Assembly (NCBI GenBank): GCA_012514775.1
Contig: JAAYZQ010000191.1
Span: forward strand, 1 to 27,176
Source: Anaerolineaceae bacterium
GTDB taxonomy: Bacteria; Chloroflexota; Anaerolineae; JAAYZQ01
Direction: 5' to 3'
DNA: 27,176 nucleotides
A model generated the notes under the pieces. That model was given only the letters and a program-made list of their open reading frames with translations. It did not search any database and was not told where the DNA came from. The position numbers were made by a program, and so were the translations under genes. Positions 5,966 to 13,704 of this stretch are shown piece by piece (position 1 is the first letter of the stretch; each line of letters begins with the position of its first letter).

Positions 5966-7633
5966 TTAGCGCAGCGGGGTGACGATCACGTCGTCAAAGC
6001 TCACAGTCTTGCTCTTGTAGGTCTTGAAGCCGATGGTGCCCTCCAGGAAGGGCTCCTTTTCGTCGGTGTAGTCCATCACCAGTTCGTTGTCAAAGTAGAT
6101 CTTGATGTTGTTGCCCCGCACCTCCACGGCCAGCGTGTACCAGGTGTAGCGCTTGAAGCTCTTGTTCAGCTCAACCTGGCGGAGACCGTGGGGGTTGTTA
6201 AAGTCGTACAGGTTCTGGGTGTTGACGCACGCCAGGTCCCAGCAGTCGGTGAGCGTCTGGAGCTGCGACAGGCGGACGAACATCGTGTCCTCGGTGGGCT
6301 TGCCGCCGACGATGATATAGTAGCCCGTCACCCAGCCGGCGGTGTCCTCTTTGCCCACGTCCTCGTACTGGCCGCGCACCCACAGGCCGACGGGGTAGCC
6401 GCCATTCTCGATGATCTTGACCACCCCATCCTTCTCGTTGACGCCGCCGCGGAGGAGCATCTTGGTCTCGACGCGATAGTCAGTCCATTGCTCGGCGCCG
6501 GGCCCCAGGTACATCAGCAGCGCGTCTTCCGCGACCTTCTTGCCGCCCAGCCAGCAGTCCTGCGTGGCTGCACCGCTGCCGCCCACGCCGTCGTGCTCTT
6601 CCCAGCGCCACTGGTCCTCTTCCAGCCGCCAGTAGTTCATGAAGCGCGTCCAGCGGCTCAGGCGGGCGGAGGGATCGTTGAAGTTCTCTTCCAGGAGGAT
6701 GCCCGGTTCGGCGACAAAGGTCGCGCCCGCGGGTTGCAGGGGCACCCCCAGCTGGCTGGCAGCCACCGCCACCTGGTTGGTATGCTCGCCAACCGGCACG
6801 TTGGCCACGACGCGATAGACGACGTCCAGGCGCTCGCCGGAGGACATCGGCCAGTTTCCACTCCAGACGATGGTGCCCGTCGTGCCGGCCGGGTTGGCCG
6901 CCACCTCGCTGCCCGCCGCCATGCCCGCAAAGGTCACGCCCGCCGGCAGCGTGTCGCTGATGGTTTGCAGCGTGCCCGCCGTGTCACCCTCGTTGACGAT
7001 GGTCACGGTATAGACGAGCTCGGCGTCGACGTTCGCCTCCACCAACTGCGGGCTGACGCTCTTGGTCACCGACAGCCATCCGTAGGCAAAGTCATTGTAC
7101 GCCAGCGGCATGTAGAGGGTGTGGGTCTTGCCCGCCACGTCAACGCACGCCTCGGCGGGCGCCGGTGCTGGCCCCTCGGTGCTGATGGCGACGCCGTTGC
7201 AGGCCTGGTAGGCGTCAAAACTGCCCACCGTCCGCACCTGGTACAGCAGCGTCAGATCCGACTCGGCTGGAATGGTAAAGGGCCCCGTCCACGTCAGCGT
7301 GTCGTCCGCCACCTGGGGCGGCGTGACGACGTCGCTGGCGGCCAGCATTCCGGCGAAAGAGAGTGAAGCGTCCAGGGTGTCGGTGATGGCCTCCACCGTG
7401 GCGCTCACCGCCCCGCTGTTGGACACGGTGACGGTATAGGTCACCACGTCGCCGGCGGTCACTTCCACCGGCGAAGCGACTTTTTCCAGGGCCAGATCGG
7501 CCTGGGCTACGTCCTCGGGAGCGAGGGCGTGGATGGGGGCCAGGCTGCTGGACAGCAGCAACAGCGAGGCCAGGAGCAAGATGGACAGCGCGATCCAGGC
7601 AAACCACTGCCTGGAGTCTTTGATTTCGGTCAT
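5966..7633 (-). CDS. Secreted DUF11-repeat protein with concanavalin-like domain
   Basis: A 555-residue exported protein. An N-terminal signal peptide has a hydrophobic core at about 12-33 and a likely cleavage after PIHALA. Two DUF11/CARDB-like beta domains follow (about 45-155 and 190-310), each with the typical adhesin-like VTYTVTVSNSG or LVYTVTIVNEGDTAG and ISDTLPAGVTF pattern. Between them lies HTLYMPLAYNDF, like the 'YLPLV' segments frequent in Chloroflexota surface proteins. The C-terminal ~230 residues (from LLEENFNDP) look like a concanavalin-A/laminin-G-type carbohydrate-binding jelly roll with the usual YFDNELVMDYTD and FDDVIV ending. No catalytic residues are evident, so binding to polysaccharide or cell surface is the likely role. 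The start at 7633 is chosen for GAGGAGA ten bases upstream. Confidence 0.8.
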   Translation of the reverse strand: MTEIKDSRQWFAWIALSILLLASLLLLSSSLAPIHALAPEDVAQADLALEKVASPVEVTAGDVVTYTVTVSNSGAVSATVEAITDTLDASLSFAGMLAASDVVTPPQVADDTLTWTGPFTIPAESDLTLLYQVRTVGSFDAYQACNGVAISTEGPAPAPAEACVDVAGKTHTLYMPLAYNDFAYGWLSVTKSVSPQLVEANVDAELVYTVTIVNEGDTAGTLQTISDTLPAGVTFAGMAAGSEVAANPAGTTGTIVWSGNWPMSSGERLDVVYRVVANVPVGEHTNQVAVAASQLGVPLQPAGATFVAEPGILLEENFNDPSARLSRWTRFMNYWRLEEDQWRWEEHDGVGGSGAATQDCWLGGKKVAEDALLMYLGPGAEQWTDYRVETKMLLRGGVNEKDGVVKIIENGGYPVGLWVRGQYEDVGKEDTAGWVTGYYIIVGGKPTEDTMFVRLSQLQTLTDCWDLACVNTQNLYDFNNPHGLRQVELNKSFKRYTWYTLAVEVRGNNIKIYFDNELVMDYTDEKEPFLEGTIGFKTYKSKTVSFDDVIVTPLR

Positions 7634-7938
7634 CGTTCGCTTTCTCCTCATGGTCAGATTTGCGAGCCGGCAAAGCGCGGCGCGCGCCGGGCGGCGCGTG
7701 GGCCTGGCTTCACCGGCGCCTGGAGCCGGGCAGCTCCGATTCGATTGGCAGCGAGGGGAGAGCAGAGGGTAAGAGGGATCAAGGCGCAACGGGGTGATTC
7801 ACAGCGAGCATTCCTTTCCCTCCTTTCTTTTGCCGCCGCATGGCTCTGGCTCACCCCCGGTCCACCCCTGGCCGGATGGGGCCACTGCGAGCTGTGCTGC
7901 GGCACCCTTTGCCTGCGGGCCAGGCAAAAGTAGGGGGC

Positions 7939-7968
7939 ATTATACCACAGGTGGTGGCAACGCAAAAA
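7939..7968 (-). promoter_or_regulatory. Promoter of the DUF11 gene
   Basis: A perfect -10 box TATAAT on the minus strand (7944-7939) has a weak -35, TTTTTG (7968-7963), at an 18-base spacing. Initiation near 7932 would give a leader of about 300 bases before the ATG at 7633. Confidence 0.5.
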
Positions 7969-7987
7969 TTGGACAGCCCCCAGCGTT

Positions 7988-8016
7988 TTGCTCATTTGGC
8001 CCACCTATGCTATACT
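7988..8016 (+). promoter_or_regulatory. Extended -10 promoter of the gene at 8065
   Basis: TTGCTC (7988-7993), 17 bases, then TATACT (8011-8016) preceded by TGC, an extended -10 element. The start site would be near 8023, giving a leader of about 40 bases with a GGGAGGAAGAGG binding site before the ATG. Confidence 0.65.
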
Positions 8017-8064
8017 TTTCCGGCGAAATCCACGGCCATCGACCGCACTGGGGAGGAAGAGGCA

Positions 8065-9006
8065 ATGTCTCATCCATTTGAAGTTGGCAAGACCTATCGA
8101 AATCGCAACGGGGAGTATGTCGTCGAGGCTATTGATGGCACCAAGATGAGAATCAAATACGTCAACGGAGGCACCCTCGCGACGGACGTCAGCATCCAGG
8201 CTCGAATCTGGGAAAACATCCAGTTCGAGAGGCAGATGGCCCGGGCCGAGGAGCGGCGCCGCCAGGCCGAAGAGGCCCGGACGGTGGCCCGCCAGCGCGC
8301 CGGCCAGTCGGGACAGCAGGCTCGCTCCCGGCCGGCTTTCGACGGTTTCAAGGCAGAGGACTTTGAGGACAAACAGCGAGGTGTCGCCTGGGCCGGCCGG
8401 CGGGAGCTGGGCCGGGCGCTGGCCTTCGAGCTGAGCCGCCGATCCAAGGCCAACTTCGATCACTGGATCGTGCCCTACCAGTCCGAGATCCACGTGGCCC
8501 GCAAGGATCGCTACGACGGCGAGAACCGGGAGCTGAACGCCGCCTTTTTCGTCACAACCAGCGAGGACGGCGTCTCCTACGGCTTTCACGTCGGGCGGCC
8601 GGGGGGCAAGGTAAAGGATGCCTGGGCCTGGTCGGCGTTTGTCTCGGCCATCAGCGACGAGCGGCGGGTGCGCGACGCCATGCGGACCTCTATGGAAGAA
8701 CACGAGCTGAACCTGGTGGTCTATGCCATGGAGGTCAGCTACGGGCAGGTGGCGCGCATCACGGCCGACGATGAGGGGTTCCAGTGGCTGCACGAGAGCG
8801 CCGACCAGGAGATCTCGCGACACATGAGCGGTGAGGAGCTGGCCGAGTACCTTTCCAACGTGGCGCCCAACAAGCGCTGCGACGTCTACCTGGGCCGCCA
8901 GATGTCAGGCGAGAAGGCCATGGGCGCCGGGATGGGCGTCGTGGACGAGATTGCCGAGGTCTGCCTGGCATTGCTGCCCGTGTACGACGCGAGCAGTGGG
9001 GGATAG
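8065..9006 (+). CDS. Conserved-looking hypothetical protein, beta-barrel plus coiled coil
   Basis: A 313-residue soluble protein I do not recognise as a named family. Residues 1-60 (FEVGKTYRNRNGEYVVEAID then KMRIKYVNGG) look like a small SH3/KOW-like beta barrel of a kind I associate with Chloroflexota proteins. A charged helix rich in Arg, Glu and Ala (about 58-95) acts as a coiled-coil linker. The C-terminal two thirds is a globular alpha/beta domain with many aromatics (NFDHWIVPYQSEIHVARKDR, YGFHVGRPGGKVKDAWAW). No enzyme motif or membrane segment is visible. The start is fixed by a strong binding site and promoter, although the frame is open upstream to 7840. It ends 12 bases before the SpoU methyltransferase gene, so the two are probably co-transcribed. 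Nucleic-acid binding is possible but unproven. Confidence 0.75.
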   Translation: MSHPFEVGKTYRNRNGEYVVEAIDGTKMRIKYVNGGTLATDVSIQARIWENIQFERQMARAEERRRQAEEARTVARQRAGQSGQQARSRPAFDGFKAEDFEDKQRGVAWAGRRELGRALAFELSRRSKANFDHWIVPYQSEIHVARKDRYDGENRELNAAFFVTTSEDGVSYGFHVGRPGGKVKDAWAWSAFVSAISDERRVRDAMRTSMEEHELNLVVYAMEVSYGQVARITADDEGFQWLHESADQEISRHMSGEELAEYLSNVAPNKRCDVYLGRQMSGEKAMGAGMGVVDEIAEVCLALLPVYDASSGG

Positions 9007-9018
9007 CCCTCGCCCGGG

Positions 9019-9540
9019 ATGAAACAACTGCGGGGAACGCCGTTAAAGCGGTTTCTGCGGACGCTGCCGCCGCCACCGTCGCCCACCGAGCTGGCCATCG
9101 TCTGCCAGAGCGTGGGATACCCCGTCAACGTCGGCTCTATCTTTCGCATCGCCGACGCCCTCAACGCCGCCGAAGTGCTGCTGACGGGCATCACGCCCAC
9201 GCCACCCAACCCAACCATCGCCAAGGTCGCCAGGGACAAGGAGCAGCGCGTTCCCTGGCGCTACGTGGCCCAGCCCGAGGACGCGCTGCGCGAGCTGCGC
9301 GACCGGGGGTTCTGGCTGGCAGCCCTGGAGATCACGGAGAATGCCCGGCCCTATTACGAAGTCGATTATCCGGGCCGCGTGGCCCTGGTGCTGGGCAACG
9401 AGGATCACGGCGTGACCCGCTCTTGCCTGGCGCTGTGTCACACTGCCCTGTACGTGCCCATGTACGGCAAGGGCAAATCGCTAAACGTGCACGTCTCCCT
9501 GGCGGTCGTTGGTTACCACCTTTTGCATCGTCGTGCGTAG
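9019..9540 (+). CDS. SpoU/TrmH-family RNA 2'-O-methyltransferase
   Basis: A 173-residue SPOUT methyltransferase. All three SpoU motifs are present: motif 1 NVGSIFRIADALNAAEVLLT (about 37-56), with the Asn and Arg that position the ribose; motif 2 LVLGNEDHGV (about 123-132); and motif 3 YVPMYGKGKSLNVHVSLAVV (about 145-164), which builds the trefoil knot for S-adenosylmethionine. It should methylate a ribose 2'-hydroxyl in tRNA or rRNA; the site cannot be predicted. It is compact, without an extra RNA-binding N-terminal domain, like TrmL or the TrmH core. The ATG lies 12 bases after the preceding gene, with only a weak binding site, consistent with read-through translation from the upstream gene. 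Confidence 0.9.
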   Translation: MKQLRGTPLKRFLRTLPPPPSPTELAIVCQSVGYPVNVGSIFRIADALNAAEVLLTGITPTPPNPTIAKVARDKEQRVPWRYVAQPEDALRELRDRGFWLAALEITENARPYYEVDYPGRVALVLGNEDHGVTRSCLALCHTALYVPMYGKGKSLNVHVSLAVVGYHLLHRRA

Positions 9541-9544
9541 AGGA

Positions 9545-9566
9545 TAGGGGGCAGCCATGGCCCCTA
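9545..9566. terminator. Short hairpin after the SpoU gene
   Basis: TAGGGG (9545-9550) and CCCCTA (9561-9566) pair over a 10-base loop, five bases after the stop codon. There is no T-run. It is a weak terminator candidate or a degenerate REP-like element. Confidence 0.3.
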
Positions 9567-9629
9567 CCGGTTGGCGTTCGCAGGCGCCGACCAGGTGGCG
9601 AGGAGCTATCGGGGATAAGAGGTGAGCAG

Positions 9630-10187
9630 GTGAGCGAGATGTTTGACAAATTACGGGAAGGGGCCGAGCAGGTCATTTCCGAGGTGGATAAGGGCGGCCA
9701 GATCCAGTCGGCCATCAGCGGCTTGCGGCAGCGCATGGCCGAGGCCGACCGCCGGCGCAAGATCAATACCGTCAAGGGGCAGATTCAGGACCTGCAGGCC
9801 AAGGAGGCCCAGGCCATCAACTCGTTGAGCGCCCAGGTGCTGGCCCTCTTTGAGGCCGGGACGCTGACCCAGCCGGAGCTGGTGAGCCTGTGCCGTGGCG
9901 TGAACGATATCCGCGAGCAGATCGAAGTGCGAGAGGCCGAGCTGGCCAAGTTGGAGCCGGCCCCGGCGCCCGTGCCCGAGCCCCAGCCCGGGGCGCGATG
10001 CCCCAATTGCAGCGCGCCGGTGGTGCCCGGCGCGGCCTTTTGCCAGACGTGCGGCACGCGCCTGGCGCCCCAACAGCCGCCGGCGCCGGTCCTCTACTGC
10101 GTGCACTGCGGTGCCCAATTGCGGCCGGGGGCCAAATTCTGTCCAAAGTGCGGCCAGACCGTGCCGGCCGGCCAGGCGGGCCAGTAA
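9630..10187 (+). CDS. Coiled-coil protein with two zinc ribbons
   Basis: A 185-residue protein. The first ~110 residues form a long, charged, helical region (for example QIQSAISGLRQRMAEADRRR and IREQIEVREAELAKLE), probably a coiled coil. A proline-rich linker (PAPAPVPEPQPG) precedes two CxxC-x(11-12)-CxxC zinc ribbons: CPNCSAPVVPGAAFCQTCG and CVHCGAQLRPGAKFCPKCG. Eight cysteines can bind two zinc ions, as in double-zinc-ribbon domains; these mostly serve as protein or nucleic-acid adaptors. The function is unknown. I place the start at GTG 9630, four bases after GAGGTGA; ATG 9639 in the same frame is an alternative and would shorten the protein by three residues. Confidence 0.75.
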   Translation: MSEMFDKLREGAEQVISEVDKGGQIQSAISGLRQRMAEADRRRKINTVKGQIQDLQAKEAQAINSLSAQVLALFEAGTLTQPELVSLCRGVNDIREQIEVREAELAKLEPAPAPVPEPQPGARCPNCSAPVVPGAAFCQTCGTRLAPQQPPAPVLYCVHCGAQLRPGAKFCPKCGQTVPAGQAGQ

Positions 10188-10229
10188 CCTCCTCCTGGCC
10201 CGGGTGGCATTCAGGGTATCACTCAGGGT

Positions 10230-11168
10230 ATGAAAGGTATCGCCCACTTTGCCGTGGGGGTGGCGGCGGCCACCTTCTTCCCCGAGGTGGTGGCTGCCGC
10301 CGGCCATGAGCTGGCCTTTGGCCCCCTGGTGGGCGGCCTGGCGGGGCTCCTGCCCGACACCCTGGATTTCAAGTTCTCCCGCTTCCTCCAGCGGCGCGAC
10401 GTCGAGATCGATCCCCTGCTGACCCCGGAGCCGGCGGCCCTGGCCGATGCCCTGGCCGCGGCCGTGGGCACGGCCGCCGGGAGCCGGCGCGCCGTGCACC
10501 TTCACTTTCACACCGAACGGCTGGGCAGCGACCTGTGGCGCCGTTGGACCCTGGCCTTTGACCCCGAGGGCGGCGAGGTGGCCGTCCGGCCCGGCCCGGC
10601 GGTGACCACCGGCCAGATGCCCCTGCCCGGCACGCAGGACCCCGGGGCGGAGGCCGGCCGGGCGCGCCTGCCGGCGCCCATCCTCTACGATTACGAGGAC
10701 GAGATCCAGGTGGATATCCTGTCGGGGCCGTCGCTGGCCCTGGCGCCCGACGGCGACGCCGTGCGTGTGACGTTCTTGCCCTGGCACCGAGCCTGGAGCC
10801 ACTCGCTGCTGGCCGTGCTGCTGCTGGGGATCGGCGGCTGGCTCCTGGCGCCGGCCTATGGCGCCGCGGCGGCCGCGGCCGCCCTGGCCCACGTGGCCCT
10901 CGATCAACTGGGCTACATGGGCAGCAACCTGGCCTTTCCCCTGACCCGGCACAGGACTCGGGGCCTGCGTCTCTTTCACTCGGGCGACGCCCTGCCCAAC
11001 CTCCTGGCCGTGTGGCTCAGCGGGGCCATCGTCCTGTTCAACCTCGATCGTTTCTCCGGCGAGCCGCTGCTGCCCGCCGTGCCCTACCTGCTGCTGGCCG
11101 TCGCGCCGCCTTGCCTGGCCTGCGCCGGCCTGGCGCTCCGGACGAGGAGGCGGCGGGCGTCCGCCTGA
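10230..11168 (+). CDS. YdjM/DUF457-like membrane-bound metal-dependent hydrolase
   Basis: A 312-residue inner-membrane protein. The family's metal ligands are recognisable: His6 in IAHFAVG, Asp43 and Asp46 in LLPDTLD, His186 and His191 in HRAWSHSL, and His221 and Asp225 in HVALDQLG. Several hydrophobic segments occupy residues ~8-45 and ~192-305. Unlike usual family members, about 120 residues (roughly 60-182) separate the Asp pair from the HRxxSHS motif. This insertion is polar, contains beta-like segments (RAVHLHFH, RWTLAFDPEGGEVAVRPG) and probably forms an extra soluble domain. The family is annotated as putative metal-dependent hydrolase with uncertain substrate, possibly phospholipid-related. 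It begins 42 bases after the zinc-ribbon gene. Confidence 0.75.
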   Translation: MKGIAHFAVGVAAATFFPEVVAAAGHELAFGPLVGGLAGLLPDTLDFKFSRFLQRRDVEIDPLLTPEPAALADALAAAVGTAAGSRRAVHLHFHTERLGSDLWRRWTLAFDPEGGEVAVRPGPAVTTGQMPLPGTQDPGAEAGRARLPAPILYDYEDEIQVDILSGPSLALAPDGDAVRVTFLPWHRAWSHSLLAVLLLGIGGWLLAPAYGAAAAAAALAHVALDQLGYMGSNLAFPLTRHRTRGLRLFHSGDALPNLLAVWLSGAIVLFNLDRFSGEPLLPAVPYLLLAVAPPCLACAGLALRTRRRRASA

Positions 11169-11239
11169 CGTCCCGGCCCTGTCCCCACCACATCCCGGCA
11201 GTGCAAACGCGCTTGTCTCTGAAGGCAGTTGGCGCTGAA

Positions 11240-11269
11240 TGGACAGGGGCGGGCATGTTGTGTTATAAT
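11240..11269 (+). promoter_or_regulatory. Strong extended -10 promoter before the MNT-like gene
   Basis: TGGACA (11240-11245), an 18-base spacer, then a perfect TATAAT (11264-11269) preceded by TGT. Transcription would start near 11276, right at the GGGAGGTGA binding site, so the leader is very short. Confidence 0.7.
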
Positions 11270-11288
11270 GACGGCCGGGAGGTGATCG

Positions 11289-11711
11289 ATGAAACGTGCC
11301 CGGACGTTTTCCGACGAGCAGTTGGCTCGGGCAAGGGAGGTGTGCCGCGGCGAGCCCCGCATCGCCGCCCTTTATGCCGTACCCCTCGGCGAGCAGGGCG
11401 ACTACCACCTGGCGGCCCTGTTTTCGGCGACTCTTCCCTGGCCGGAACGGCTGGACCTGGAGATGGCCATGGCCAGGGCGTTGGGGCTGGACTCGACCGA
11501 GCTCATCGATCTGCGACGCATGTCCCTGGTGTTTCGCTACAACGTCGTTCGCCACGGGACGGCCCTCTACGTCGGTGAGCCGGACAGGCTGGCCGTCTTT
11601 ATTGAGCAAACCGTCGCCCGCTACTCGGCCTTTTATCCGCTTCTCGAGGCTCTCTATTGGCGCGTGGAGACGGGGCCGCTGACCGAAGAGCTGATGGAGG
11701 CCGAGGCCTGA
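11289..11711 (+). CDS. Degenerate MNT-type nucleotidyltransferase domain protein
   Basis: A 140-residue protein resembling the minimal nucleotidyltransferase (MntA-like) fold. The C-terminal half follows the family pattern: LDLEMAMARALGLDSTELID, then LVFRYNVVRHGTALYVGEPD and a terminal aromatic helix (FIEQTVARYSAFYPLLEALY). The catalytic loop, normally GSxxxG followed by DxD, is replaced by VPLGEQGDYHLAALF. The glycine-serine pair and the second Asp are gone, so transferase activity is unlikely. Active members adenylylate HEPN toxins, but no HEPN gene lies next to it here. The ATG has GGGAGGTGA five bases upstream and its own promoter. It may be a binding or regulatory relic. The family assignment is based on pattern only. 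Confidence 0.6.
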   Translation: MKRARTFSDEQLARAREVCRGEPRIAALYAVPLGEQGDYHLAALFSATLPWPERLDLEMAMARALGLDSTELIDLRRMSLVFRYNVVRHGTALYVGEPDRLAVFIEQTVARYSAFYPLLEALYWRVETGPLTEELMEAEA

Positions 11712-11747
11712 GGGCCGGAGGCGGGAAGGCAGGATAAGGAGGTTCGT

Positions 11748-12374
11748 TTGATCGTCGAGATACTGCCCGTGGGCCTGCTCCAGACCAACTGCTACCTGGC
11801 CGCCTGCCCCGACACGCTGGAAGCCGTGATCATCGATCCCGGCGGGCATCCCCGGCGCATCCTGGACGCGGTGGAGCAGCAGGGGCTGGCCGTGCGCTAC
11901 GTGCTCAACACCCACGGGCACTTTGACCATACCGAGGCCAACGCGGCCGTCGTCGAGGCCACGGCCGCACCCCTGGCCGCCCATCCCCTGGAGAAGCCGC
12001 TGCTGGCCATGGCCGGCGGTGCGTCCTTCTTCGGGCTGCCGGGCAAGCCGGGGCCGGCTCCCGACCGGGACCTGGTTCCCGGCGAGGAGCTGACCGTCGG
12101 CAACCTGACCTTCCAGGTGCTGCACACGCCGGGACACACGCCGGGGCACGTCTCCTTTTACGAAGCGGAACAGGGCGTCATCTTTGACGGCGACGTTCTT
12201 TTCTATCGGGGCATCGGCCGCGCCGATCTGCCGGGGGGTAACCCCCACGACCTGATCCGGAGCATCCGCGAGGTGCTCTACGCCCTGCCTGACGAGACCG
12301 TGGTCTATTCCGGGCACGGCCCGGCCACGACCATCGGCGAAGAGAAACAGTACAATCCCTTTGTGCGAGGGTGA
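11748..12374 (+). CDS. MBL-fold hydrolase, glyoxalase II-like
   Basis: A 208-residue metallo-beta-lactamase-fold enzyme. The metal ligands are in THGHFDH (His56, His58, Asp60, His61), the histidine of HTPGHTPGHVSFYE, the Asp of VIFDGDVLF, and the His of YSGHGPATTIGEE. This is the pattern of the small glyoxalase II-like family that hydrolyses thioesters such as S-lactoylglutathione, although many members have other substrates. Typical family length is about 200-210 residues. The start is TTG 11748, with an ideal AAGGAGG four bases upstream. It follows the MNT-like gene after 36 bases and precedes the thiolase by 42 bases, so the three may share a transcript. Confidence 0.9.
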   Translation: MIVEILPVGLLQTNCYLAACPDTLEAVIIDPGGHPRRILDAVEQQGLAVRYVLNTHGHFDHTEANAAVVEATAAPLAAHPLEKPLLAMAGGASFFGLPGKPGPAPDRDLVPGEELTVGNLTFQVLHTPGHTPGHVSFYEAEQGVIFDGDVLFYRGIGRADLPGGNPHDLIRSIREVLYALPDETVVYSGHGPATTIGEEKQYNPFVRG

Positions 12375-12416
12375 CAGGCCCGCGAGTCATAGCTCACAGC
12401 TCATTGAGGAGGGTTC

Positions 12417-13619
12417 ATGAAAGATCCGCGAGAAGCAGTCATTGTCGGCGGCTGTCGGACGGCCATCGGGCGGTTCATGGGCAGCCTCGCAACGACGCCG
12501 GCGCCCCAGTTGGGTAGCATCGCCATCCGCGAGGCGGTGCACCGCGCCGGGATCGACCCGGCCGAGGTCGACGAGACATTTATGGGCTGCGTGGTGCCCA
12601 ACGGCACCGGCCAGGCCCCGGCCCGGCAGGCAGCCATATCCGCCGGCATCCCGGCGAGTGTGGGCGCCATGACGCTGAACAAGGTGTGCGGCTCGGGGCT
12701 CAAGAGCGTGATGCTGGCCGCGGGCCTCATCCGCGCCGGCGACGGCGACCTGTACGTCGCCGGCGGCATGGAGAACATGAGCCTGGCGCCCTATCTGCTG
12801 CCCCAGGCACGGGCCGGCTACCGGCTGGGCAACGGCGAGATCGTGGACTCGGTGGTTCACGACGGGCTGTGGAGCAGCTTCACCGGGCAACACATGGGCT
12901 GCTCGGCCGAGTTCATCGCGCGCCAGTTCAAGCTCACCCGCCAGGAGCTGGACGAATACGCGTATCACAGCCACCGCAAGGCCATCGAGGCCATGGACGC
13001 CGGCCGCTTCCGGGCCGAGATCGTGCCCGTGGAGCTGCCGCAGCGCAAGGGGCCGCCCATTCACTTTGAGACCGACGAGGCGCCCCGCCGGGACACCACC
13101 GTTGAGGCGCTGGCGCGCCTCAAGCCGGCCTTCGATCCCAACGGCATCGTCACGGCCGGCAACTCGCCGGGCATCACCGACGGCGCGGCGGCGCTGGTGG
13201 TCACCAGCCGGCAAAAGGCCGAGAAGATGGGGCTCAAGCCTATGGCCCGTATCCTGGGCTACGGCCAGGCAGCGGTGGAGCCCGAGTGGCTCTTTATCGC
13301 CCCGGCCCACGCCCTGCGCCGCCTGATGAAGCGCACCGGGTTGCGGCTGGCCGATTTCGATCTCGTGGAGCTGAACGAGGCCTTTGCCGCCCAGGTCCTG
13401 GCCGACGGCCGGGAGCTGGAGGGCGAGGGCTGGGATTGGGACAAGGTCAACGTCAACGGCGGGGCCATCGCCCTGGGGCACCCCATCGGCTGCTCGGGGG
13501 CGAGGGTACTCGTCACCCTCCTTTACGCCCTCCAGGAGCGGGGGCTCCGGCGAGGGCTGGCCAGCCTGTGCCTGGGCGGAGGCGAGGCCGTGGCCCTGGC
13601 CGTGGAGATGGAAGGCTAG
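12417..13619 (+). CDS. Thiolase (acetyl-CoA C-acetyltransferase)
   Basis: A 400-residue thiolase of standard length. The acyl-enzyme nucleophile is Cys91 in NKVCGSGLKSV. The catalytic His355 is in VNGGAIALGHPIGCSGAR, and the acid/base Cys385 is in LCLGGGEAVAL, where the more usual wording is CIGGGQG. The ELNEAFAAQ motif lies near residue 320. It should condense two acetyl-CoA to acetoacetyl-CoA or cleave 3-ketoacyl-CoA in the reverse, beta-oxidation direction; sequence alone does not separate these. GAGGAGGG precedes the ATG by three bases. The gene faces the oxidoreductase gene and ends at a shared hairpin. Confidence 0.93.
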   Translation: MKDPREAVIVGGCRTAIGRFMGSLATTPAPQLGSIAIREAVHRAGIDPAEVDETFMGCVVPNGTGQAPARQAAISAGIPASVGAMTLNKVCGSGLKSVMLAAGLIRAGDGDLYVAGGMENMSLAPYLLPQARAGYRLGNGEIVDSVVHDGLWSSFTGQHMGCSAEFIARQFKLTRQELDEYAYHSHRKAIEAMDAGRFRAEIVPVELPQRKGPPIHFETDEAPRRDTTVEALARLKPAFDPNGIVTAGNSPGITDGAAALVVTSRQKAEKMGLKPMARILGYGQAAVEPEWLFIAPAHALRRLMKRTGLRLADFDLVELNEAFAAQVLADGRELEGEGWDWDKVNVNGGAIALGHPIGCSGARVLVTLLYALQERGLRRGLASLCLGGGEAVALAVEMEG

Positions 13620-13636
13620 AGGCGGTCCTGAAGACA

Positions 13637-13681
13637 CAGAGGCTGGCAGGCCGGGAATCCACACCGGCCTGCCAGCCTCTG
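13637..13681. terminator. Bidirectional terminator hairpin between convergent genes
   Basis: Two perfect 18-base arms (13637-13654 and 13664-13681) pair over a nine-base loop. The hairpin sits between the thiolase stop (13619) and the oxidoreductase stop (13705), which converge. There is no T-run on either side, but the position and stability argue for transcription termination in both directions. Confidence 0.7.
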
Positions 13682-13704
13682 GATGCGACCCGGCCGGACC
13701 GCCG

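Larger units (their letters stand above)
7634..8064. other. Divergent intergenic region with long leader
   Basis: About 430 bases between the divergent DUF11 gene and the 8065 gene. It holds a promoter for each direction and a leader of about 300 bases for the DUF11 gene. That leader begins with an 8-bp hairpin (arms 7908-7915 and 7921-7928, loop of five). I see no gene with a ribosome binding site and no riboswitch class that I can name. Confidence 0.5.

Noticed and set aside
7634..7940. A possible riboswitch in the DUF11 leader (cobalamin- or c-di-GMP-like fragments)
   Set aside because: Isolated similarities such as GCCACTG on the opposite strand and GCAAAG were seen, but the order and pairing required for these classes are missing.
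11289..11711. A HEPN/MNT toxin-antitoxin module
   Set aside because: Only the MNT-like half is present, its catalytic residues are lost, and the neighbours are a YdjM-like hydrolase and an MBL enzyme, not a HEPN protein.
9651..12317. An open frame of 888 codons on the minus strand across the zinc-ribbon to MBL region
   Set aside because: It spans four recognisable plus-strand genes with their own binding sites. Its sequence is compositionally biased without any family motif.
12387..13664. An open frame of 425 codons antisense to the thiolase
   Set aside because: The thiolase has all active-site motifs on the plus strand; the antisense frame has none and ends in the terminator hairpin.
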